This document shows positions 1 through 5,688 of a stretch of 8,014 nucleotides of DNA, one piece after another. Under the pieces are notes generated by a model. It was given only the letters and a program-made list of their open reading frames with translations, ran no database searches and was not told the origin of the DNA. Numbering within the stretch: position 1 is the first letter of the stretch; each line of letters opens with the position of its first letter. The position numbers and the translations under genes are program-made. The stretch comes from JBIOWF01 sp044868295 (lineage in GTDB: Bacteria > Actinomycetota > Actinomycetes > Streptosporangiales > Streptosporangiaceae): NCBI GenBank assembly GCA_044868295.1, contig JBIOWF010000339.1, forward strand, positions 1 through 8,014, given 5' to 3'.

Positions 1-109
1 GACACCTCAACTCCTACCAGGAGCCTCTTCGCATCCCAACAGTCCTCCGGCGACCACCCCCGAGACGGGATCCTCCTCACCTAAACCTGCAGGTCACACC
101 CCTAATTGC

Positions 110-515
110 CTAAGTCGCTGGTGTTGCGCCGTTGTACGCCGTCGTATTGTTCTCGATGAGGTCGCACGTGTTCTTCCAGTCGATCCAGATGCCGTCGCCG
201 TTGTTGTAGGCCGACACGGTGTCGCGGACCGTCGAGTCGTGCAGGCCCCCGATGAGTTTCATGCCGCCCGCCTCCCGGCCGGGCCGGATTCCGCCTTCGG
301 AGGCGTGCATCCCCCGTCCCAGCCGCTTCTCCGGCTGCGGGCTGTGATCGATCGTCATCTCCCTGATCAGGCTCTTCGCCCGGAGACGTGGCGGCCGAAG
401 TGGTGGCGCTCGCGGTGGGTGGCGCGCCCAGGCTCACCTTGGCCGCGGGCAATGTGACCGCGGCCACGATCAGGCTGAACAGGGTCACCCCGCGGAGTGC
501 CATCCGCTGGCTCAT
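110..515 (-). pseudogene. Decayed secreted right-handed beta-helix protein (frameshifted and truncated)
   Basis: The minus strand has an ATG at 515, preceded by GGCGAGG (plus coordinates 525-531) with 9 nt between its GAGG core and the ATG. The first ~40 residues look like a signal peptide: MSQRMALRG, a hydrophobic core (LFSLIVAAVTL), an Ala-containing cleavage region and then a Thr/Ala/Ser-rich linker. From about 375 downward this frame turns into Arg-rich, non-protein-like sequence. A different minus frame becomes protein-like instead (from LIREMTIDHSP, ending at the TAG at 110-112). It carries NNGDGIWIDW (176-205) and ENNTTAYN, typical of parallel beta-helix (pectate-lyase-like) coils that turn on Asn/Gly. 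Family members are usually several hundred residues long, so what remains is a fragment with at least one frameshift and probably internal and C-terminal deletions. The family call is by motif appearance only. An alternative is two unrelated small ORFs, which I think less likely because signal peptide and helix fragment are adjacent and in order. Confidence 0.5.
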
Positions 516-710
516 CGTCTCGAACCTCGCCAACTCTTGAATGAGGAAATATCCTGAATATGCGTCGAAAGCACGTGAATTCAGTTGTTTGGACGGGCAA
601 GATTACTTGGCGGCCGGCATCAGGTCATCGGTAATTTCACCTAATATGGGGCAGGTGCGTAGTGGTGTCAGAAAGCGGCATTACAGGATGGGCGAGGACG
701 GAACTTTTCA
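516..710. promoter_or_regulatory. AT-richer divergent spacer, probable promoter region
   Basis: This 195-bp spacer lies between the minus-strand beta-helix remnant and the plus-strand acyl-CoA synthetase, so it should hold promoters for both directions. It is visibly richer in A and T than its surroundings, for example at 541-560 and 601-650. A TAATAT at 642-647 could be a -10 element for the synthetase, but no convincing -35 lies at the usual distance, so I do not name a promoter. A small plus-strand open frame from 541 overlaps the synthetase start and has no protein-like character. Confidence 0.3.
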
Positions 711-2303
711 GTGTCCGCGACACCGAGTAGCGTTCGGTTCATGCATCCGGGAGCCGTGGCGGCAGGCACTCCTGACAAGCCCGCTGTGATCGTGGTCAGT
801 TCACCCGGCTCGGCCGGTACGGCGGGCTCCGTGCGGGAGGTCACCTATCGGGAGCTCGACGAGGGGTCCAACCGGCTGGCGCATCTCTTCCGCGCCGCGG
901 GGCTCCGGCCAGGCGACCACATCGCGTTCATGCTGGAGAACCACCCGCTCTTCCTCGTGATCGCCTGGGCCGCGCACCGGTCGGGGCTCTACTACACCGC
1001 GATCAGCTCCCGCCTGCAGGCCGACGAGCTCGCCTACATCGTGGACAACTGCGAGGCGCGCGTCTTCATCTCGTCGAAGAAGCTGGCCGGCGTCGCGGCC
1101 TCGGTCACGGACGCGACGCCGAGGGTGGAGCTGAGGCTGATGCTCGACGGCGTCGCCCCCGGATTCACCTCGTACGAGGAGGCGACCGCCGGGCAGCCCG
1201 CGACCCCCGTCGAGGACGAGTGCCAGGGCGTGGACATGCTCTACTCCTCCGGCACCACCGGGCGGCCCAAGGGTGTCAAGCCCACCCTGAGCAAGGCGCC
1301 GCTCAGCTCCCCGGGGCCGCTGCTGAAACTCGTCCAGCACCTGTTCGCGCCGTCGGCGGACAGCGTGTACCTGTCTCCAGCGCCGCTCTACCACGCCGCC
1401 CCGCTGCGCTACTGCATGGCGTTCCAGCGGCTCGGGGCGACCGTCGTCGTGATGGAGCGGTTCGACGCCGAGGAGGCGCTGTCGCTCATCGAGAGGTACG
1501 GCGTCACGCACGCGCAGTGGGTGCCGACGATGTTCATCAAAATGCTCAAGCTGCCGGCGCGGGTGCGGGCACGCTACGACGTCTCGTCGCTGACCTGTGC
1601 CGTCCACGCGGCGGCTCCCTGCCCGATCCCGGTCAAGGAACAGATGATCGAGTGGTGGGGCCCGATCATCCACGAATACTACGCGGGCACCGAGGGCAAC
1701 GGCTTCCTGCACGTCGGCTCCGAGGACTGGCTGAAGCACAAGGGCACGGTGGGCCGGCCGCTCCTCGGCGTCACCCACGTGTGCGACGAGGCCGGCAACG
1801 AGCTGCCCCCCGGCGAACGCGGCACGATCTACTTCTCCGACGGCCCGGACTTCGTCTATCACGGCGATGCCGAGAAGACACGCGGCTCACGGGACCCCCA
1901 GGGCAGGGGCTGGACCACGCTGGGTGACGTCGGTTACGTGGATGAGGAGGGCTTCCTCTACCTGACCGACCGGCACTCCTACGTGATCATTTCGGGTGGG
2001 GTGAACATCTACCCGCAGGAGGCCGAGAACGTCCTCGCGGTGCACCCCAAGGTGGCCGACGTCGCCGTCTTCGGCGTCCCGGACCCGGAGATGGGCGAGC
2101 AGGTCAAGGCCGTAGTGCAGCCCGTCTCCCTGGACGAGGCGGGCCCGGAGCTGGCGGCCGAGCTCATCGAATACTGCCGATCGCGGCTCGCGCACTTCAA
2201 GTGCCCGAAGTCGATCGACTTCCGGGCGGATCTTCCCCGCCACCCCACCGGCAAGCTCTACAAACGTTTGTTGCGGGACGAATACCGGCCCCCGACGTCG
2301 TGA
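711..2303 (+). CDS. Long-chain acyl-CoA synthetase, FadD4-like (ANL superfamily)
   Basis: It is likely to activate a fatty or other carboxylic acid to acyl-AMP with ATP and then pass it to CoA, in the cytoplasm. The 530 residues match the usual 500-550 for the family. Visible ANL motifs are the ATP-binding loop LYSSGTTGRPKG (177-188), YAGTE (324-328), TLGD with the ribose-binding Asp406, the hinge region YLTDR (417-421) followed by SGGVNIYPQEAE, and the C-terminal PTGKLYKR with the adenylation Lys515. The stretches YLSPAPLYHAAPL and VKEQMIEWWGP resemble actinobacterial FadD4-type enzymes as I recall them; the acyl chain preference cannot be read from sequence. The GTG at 711 has GAGGA at 694-698. 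The in-frame ATG at 741 lacks a ribosome binding site but begins at MHPG, where many relatives start, so it stays possible. The gene stands alone: a divergent remnant lies upstream and a 132-bp gap separates it from the protease gene. All catalytic motifs look intact. Confidence 0.93.
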   Translation: MSATPSSVRFMHPGAVAAGTPDKPAVIVVSSPGSAGTAGSVREVTYRELDEGSNRLAHLFRAAGLRPGDHIAFMLENHPLFLVIAWAAHRSGLYYTAISSRLQADELAYIVDNCEARVFISSKKLAGVAASVTDATPRVELRLMLDGVAPGFTSYEEATAGQPATPVEDECQGVDMLYSSGTTGRPKGVKPTLSKAPLSSPGPLLKLVQHLFAPSADSVYLSPAPLYHAAPLRYCMAFQRLGATVVVMERFDAEEALSLIERYGVTHAQWVPTMFIKMLKLPARVRARYDVSSLTCAVHAAAPCPIPVKEQMIEWWGPIIHEYYAGTEGNGFLHVGSEDWLKHKGTVGRPLLGVTHVCDEAGNELPPGERGTIYFSDGPDFVYHGDAEKTRGSRDPQGRGWTTLGDVGYVDEEGFLYLTDRHSYVIISGGVNIYPQEAENVLAVHPKVADVAVFGVPDPEMGEQVKAVVQPVSLDEAGPELAAELIEYCRSRLAHFKCPKSIDFRADLPRHPTGKLYKRLLRDEYRPPTS

Positions 2304-2363
2304 GATAAGGCCGGCGTTGAATTCGAAGCGTATACGCGCATGATCACTTAGCGTGACCTTATC
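2304..2363. repeat. Inverted repeat GATAAGG/CCTTATC enclosing a palindrome
   Basis: GATAAGG at 2304-2310, directly after the synthetase stop, is matched by its exact inverse CCTTATC at 2357-2363. Between them lies the perfect 10-bp palindrome GCGTATACGC (2328-2337) and TGATCA (2341-2346). The spacing is too long for a simple terminator. It could be an operator or promoter zone for the protease gene, or chance. Two small hairpins follow in the presumed leader: CCATC-GTG-GATGG (2373-2385) and CCGGC-GCAGA-GCCGG (2390-2404). Confidence 0.3.
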
Positions 2364-2423
2364 GGGTGTTTGCCATCGTGGATGGTGTACCGGCGCAGAG
2401 CCGGGATCCACCGGAGCATCCAT

Positions 2424-2430
2424 AGGGGGA
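2424..2430 (+). promoter_or_regulatory. Ribosome binding site that fixes the protease start
   Basis: AGGGGGA sits 5 nt before the ATG at 2436. This favours 2436 over the upstream in-frame TTG at 2370, whose extra 22 residues are Arg-rich and unlike the Pro/Gly/Tyr-rich N-terminus that follows. Confidence 0.75.
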
Positions 2431-2435
2431 TCGCG

Positions 2436-3743
2436 ATGAGCTCACCAGAGCACACGCCCGAGAGCGAGAACACCGAGGTCTTGGCCGCGCACGGCTGGAG
2501 CCGGTTCGGACGAACTCCGCCGCAGCAGGGAAGCTACGGCCCATACGGCGCGTCCGGCGCATACGGTCAGTACGGCCCGCCGCCGCACCGGGACACGGCG
2601 ATGTTCGCGGCCCCTCTACCGCCTCAGCCCCGCGGCACTTTGAGCGGCCGGCAGAAGGTGATCGCCGGGCTCGCGCTGGCGGCGGTGGCGATCGGCGGCG
2701 GGGCCGCGGGGGCTCTCGTCGCGACCGTGGCGAACAGCGGCCAGACCGTCCTCGCGAGCCCGGTCGTCAAGCTGGCGTCCAACTCCTCGGGGACCACCGT
2801 CGCGGAGGTCGCGAAGGCCATCCAGCCGTCCGTCGTGTCGATCACCGTGAAGACGGCGAACGGCGGTGGCGAGGGATCGGGCGTGGTCCTCTCCGCCGAC
2901 GGCCTCATCCTCACCAACAACCACGTCGTCGCGGAAGCGGGCCACGGCGGCAGCGTCACGGTCAAGTTCAGCGACGGAAAGACGGCCACGGCCACGGTGA
3001 AGGGCACCGACCCCACCACCGACATCGCCGTGATCCAGGCACAGGACGTCTCCGGCCTGACACCGGCCTCGCTCGGCGACAGCGACAAGCTCCAGGTCGG
3101 CGACGCGGTGCTCGCCATCGGCAGCCCGCTCGGCCTCGAGGGGTCTGTCACGTCGGGCATCGTCAGCGCCCTGGACCGCACTCTCACCGAGGGCGGCCAG
3201 CAGGACCAGCAGCAGCCGTTCCCGTGGGGGCTGGAGCAGCAACAACAGCAGCCGACCACGACGATCGGCGGCATGGTGCAGACCGACGCCGCGATCAACC
3301 CCGGCAACTCGGGCGGCGCCCTGGTCAACTCGTCCGGCGAGGTCATCGGGATCAACACGGCCATCGCCACCTCGGGGTCCGGCACGGGCAACATCGGCGT
3401 GGGCTTCGCGATCCCGATCAACACGGCGAAGCAGGTCGCGGAGCAGCTGATCAAAACCGGGACGGCGACCCACGCCTTCCTCGGGGTGAGCCTCGCGGAC
3501 GCGACCGGAAACACGGCCGGTGCCCTCGTCAGCTCGGTCACCGCCGGAAGCCCCGCGGAGAAGGCGGGACTCAAGGAAGGCGACATCATCACCAAGATCG
3601 ACAACCTGGTCGTGACCGACTCGGAAACGGTCGTCGGGGCGGTCCGCGGCTACAAGCCCGGTGACAAGGCCACCATCGCGTACGTCCGCGACGGCCGTGC
3701 GTCGACCGTGACGGTGACTCTTCAGGAGAGCACCGCAGGCTGA
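2436..3743 (+). CDS. htrA: Membrane-anchored HtrA/DegP-type serine protease with PDZ domain
   Basis: This 435-residue protein is a trypsin-fold protease expected to degrade or sense misfolded proteins on the outer face of the membrane. Residues 1-73 form a cytoplasmic tail rich in Pro, Gly and Tyr (YG repeats at about 33-47). One membrane segment follows at about 75-97, after Lys74. The protease domain (~115-340) has a complete catalytic triad: His163 in LTNNHVV, Asp196 in TTDIAVI and Ser292 in NPGNSGGAL. A single PDZ domain occupies ~348-430 (FLGVSLAD to VTVTLQE), with the SPAEKAGLKEGDII motif. The layout matches actinobacterial HtrA-like proteins such as mycobacterial PepD. Unusual is a Gln-rich loop at 253-273 (QQDQQQPFPWGLEQQQQQ), just before the MVQTDAAINPGNSGG core and near the position of the regulatory L3 loop of DegP. 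No two-component system or sigma factor gene is adjacent, so regulation is unknown. The gene converges on cydC. Confidence 0.93.
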   Translation: MSSPEHTPESENTEVLAAHGWSRFGRTPPQQGSYGPYGASGAYGQYGPPPHRDTAMFAAPLPPQPRGTLSGRQKVIAGLALAAVAIGGGAAGALVATVANSGQTVLASPVVKLASNSSGTTVAEVAKAIQPSVVSITVKTANGGGEGSGVVLSADGLILTNNHVVAEAGHGGSVTVKFSDGKTATATVKGTDPTTDIAVIQAQDVSGLTPASLGDSDKLQVGDAVLAIGSPLGLEGSVTSGIVSALDRTLTEGGQQDQQQPFPWGLEQQQQQPTTTIGGMVQTDAAINPGNSGGALVNSSGEVIGINTAIATSGSGTGNIGVGFAIPINTAKQVAEQLIKTGTATHAFLGVSLADATGNTAGALVSSVTAGSPAEKAGLKEGDIITKIDNLVVTDSETVVGAVRGYKPGDKATIAYVRDGRASTVTVTLQESTAG

Positions 3744-3769
3744 ACCTCCCCCGCCCCCACACGGCGGTG

Positions 3770-3836
3770 CCTCCCCGCTGGGAACGGAAGCCGTGGACCC
3801 GGCCCCTCCGCTGGGAACGGAAGTCGTGGGCCCGGC
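3770..3836. repeat. 33-bp tandem repeat, two copies, in the convergent junction
   Basis: Positions 3770-3802 and 3803-3835 match at 29 of 33 bases. The shared core is CCGCTGGGAACGGAAG, followed by CGTGG and CCCGG. The repeat lies between the htrA and cydC stop codons, so it is non-coding for both genes. Each copy can form only a short TCCG/CGGA-like stem, so a terminator role for the repeat itself is weak. Slippage duplication is the simplest origin. Confidence 0.75.
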
Positions 3837-3857
3837 GGCGCGTTCACGCGTCGCCGG
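3832..3857. terminator. Strong hairpin at the convergent htrA/cydC ends, likely bidirectional terminator
   Basis: CCGGCGGCGCG (3832-3842) pairs over 11 bp with CGCGTCGCCGG (3847-3857) around the 4-nt loop TTCA. Ten pairs are Watson-Crick. The eleventh is G·U in the plus-strand RNA and A·C in the minus-strand RNA, so the hairpin should be somewhat stronger on the htrA transcript. No U-tract follows on either side, which is common for actinomycete terminators. The minus-strand loop contains the cydC TGA stop, so the stem overlaps the last cydC codons. Confidence 0.6.
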
Positions 3858-5688
3858 ACACCATGGCCGCGGACTCCCACAGGTCGCGGTAGTAGCCCGG
3901 GACGGCGACCAGTTCCGCGTGACGCCCGCGCTGGATCACCCGGCCCTCCTCCAGCACGACGATCTCGTCCACCTGCTCCAGTCCGGTGAGACGGTGTGTG
4001 ACGAGCAGCGTGGTCCGGCCGTGCGTCACGTCGAGCAGGTCGGCCATGAGCGTGTCGGCGGTCACCTCGTCGAGGGCCTCGGCCGGCTCGTCCAGCAGCA
4101 GCACCGGCGGATCGTAGAGGAGGGCGCGGGCCAGCGCGAGCCGCTGCAGCTGGCCGCCGGAGACGGTGCGCCCGTCCTCGCCGAGCACCGTGTCCCATCC
4201 GGTCCGCTCGGCCCACCTGTCCAGGCGCGCCCGCTGTACGGCTGCCGCCAGCTCGTCGTCCGAGGCGTCCGGCCCGGCCAGCCGGAGGTTGTCACGGAGC
4301 GAGGCGTGGAAGACGTACGGATCCTGGGTGAGCCCGGTCATCAGCCGCCGGACGTCGTCGGACGCCAGGTCCCTGATGTCCACCCCCGGCCCGTCGCCAT
4401 CGGCTAGCCGTTGGATTTCCGGGGCCGGGCCACCGCCCGGCATGGCACCGTGGTCGCCGTTGGCGAGGGCGTCCACTGGGCTGTCACCGATTATTCGAAT
4501 ATTTCCGGATTCGAACTCGATCGTGCGCATGAGGGCGGACAGCAGCGTGCTCTTCCCCGCACCGCTCGGCCCCACGATCGCCACGCGCTTGCCCGGCGTC
4601 AGCGTCAGACTGACCCCGCTCAGCGCGGGGGCACGGTCGCCATGGCGGACGACGAGATCCTCGATCTCCACCGTCAGCGGCGCGCGCGGCAGGGGAGCGG
4701 GGTCGGCGGGCTCGGACACGGCGACCGGAGTCGCGCGGATCTCACGAAGTCTGCGCAACGCGGCCACGACGCCCGCGAAGCGCTCGCCGGCCGCCGCGAG
4801 CGGCAGCACGGGCTCGAAGGAGACGAGCGCGGTCAGGGCCAGTACGGCCGTCGCCGCACGATCCAGAGTGGCCGCCTGGGCGGCCAGCACCACCGCGACC
4901 ACCGTCCCACCCTGCGCGAGCACCCCCAGTCCGAGGGCGGCCGCGTTGATCCGCGCCTGCCCACGCTCCAGCCTGGCGAGACGCTCGTCCGCGTCCATTC
5001 CCGCGGAGAGGGCCTGCTCCTTTGCGCCGTACGCCGCGAGGTCGGCCGCGCCGTGGACCAGGTCGGCCACCCTGGCCGCCAGTTCGGCTCGGGCCGGTGC
5101 GATCCTGGCCGACCGTTTCCGGGTGGCGACAGCCGTACCGAGTGGGAGGAGAACCCCGGCGACCAGCAGCCCGAGCGCCAGCGCCAGCGCGGCGGCGGGC
5201 AGCAGGAACGCGCCGACGACAACGGCCGCCACCCCGGTGACCAGGGCGGCCACGGCCGGCAGCAGGCACCGGACGAGCAGGTCCTGGACCGCGTCGGTGT
5301 CGTCGACCATCCGGCTGAGCAGATCCGCGCCGCGGTGGGACGACGGCCCGGCCGGGATCAGCGCCTCGTACAGGCGCTCCCGTGTGCCGGCCTGCGCCCG
5401 CAGCGCCACGTCGTGTCCCGACAGGCGCTCGCCGTAGCGGAACACGCCTCGGCTGGTCGCGAAGGCCCGCACGGCGACGATGGCGACGGACAGCGCCGCC
5501 AGCGGCGGCTGCTCGGCGGCCCGCGTGATCAGCCACGCCGCCGAAGCGATCAACGCGAGCCCGGCCAGATCGGCCGCCGACCCGGCCAGCGCAGCGATCA
5601 ACAGCCGACGCCCCATCCCCGCTCCCAGCATCCGGCCCGTTCGTCCCCCCACGATCTGCGCGGCCTCGGTGCCGTCCGTGACGCTCAT
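3844..5688 (-). CDS. cydC: CydC, ABC half-transporter of the thiol-reductant exporter
   Basis: CydC pairs with CydD in the cytoplasmic membrane. In E. coli the pair exports cysteine and glutathione, is linked to haem and is needed to assemble cytochrome bd. Actinomycetes use mycothiol, so the substrate here is open. The 614 residues hold six predicted membrane segments (~28-310), with the conserved RYGERL and GADLLSRMVDDTDAVQD stretches. The nucleotide-binding domain has Walker A GPSGAGKST (373-381), Q-loop Gln455, signature VSGGQ (509-513), Walker B LLLDEP with Asp533 and Glu534, and the H-loop His565. Lys379 to Gln455 spans 76 residues, against 42 for the same distance in the neighbouring CydD; the surplus is an insertion at about 401-435, rich in Gly, Asp and Pro. 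Codons at its edges are rare for this DNA (AAT ATT CGA ATA; CAA, CTA). The start ATG overlaps the cydD stop (ATGA), so the two are translationally coupled. All ATPase residues are present. Confidence 0.93.
   Translation of the reverse strand: MSVTDGTEAAQIVGGRTGRMLGAGMGRRLLIAALAGSAADLAGLALIASAAWLITRAAEQPPLAALSVAIVAVRAFATSRGVFRYGERLSGHDVALRAQAGTRERLYEALIPAGPSSHRGADLLSRMVDDTDAVQDLLVRCLLPAVAALVTGVAAVVVGAFLLPAAALALALGLLVAGVLLPLGTAVATRKRSARIAPARAELAARVADLVHGAADLAAYGAKEQALSAGMDADERLARLERGQARINAAALGLGVLAQGGTVVAVVLAAQAATLDRAATAVLALTALVSFEPVLPLAAAGERFAGVVAALRRLREIRATPVAVSEPADPAPLPRAPLTVEIEDLVVRHGDRAPALSGVSLTLTPGKRVAIVGPSGAGKSTLLSALMRTIEFESGNIRIIGDSPVDALANGDHGAMPGGGPAPEIQRLADGDGPGVDIRDLASDDVRRLMTGLTQDPYVFHASLRDNLRLAGPDASDDELAAAVQRARLDRWAERTGWDTVLGEDGRTVSGGQLQRLALARALLYDPPVLLLDEPAEALDEVTADTLMADLLDVTHGRTTLLVTHRLTGLEQVDEIVVLEEGRVIQRGRHAELVAVPGYYRDLWESAAMVSGDA

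Noticed and set aside
541..789. 82-residue plus-strand frame before the synthetase
   Set aside because: It overlaps the synthetase start in another frame and has no recognisable domain or ribosome binding site.
801..1862. 353-residue minus-strand frame opposite the acyl-CoA synthetase
   Set aside because: It is Arg/Gly/Val-rich shadow sequence; the plus-strand frame carries all ANL motifs.
2370..2435. TTG start at 2370 for the HtrA protein
   Set aside because: It would add an Arg-rich leader without a ribosome binding site; the ATG at 2436 has AGGGGGA 5 nt upstream.
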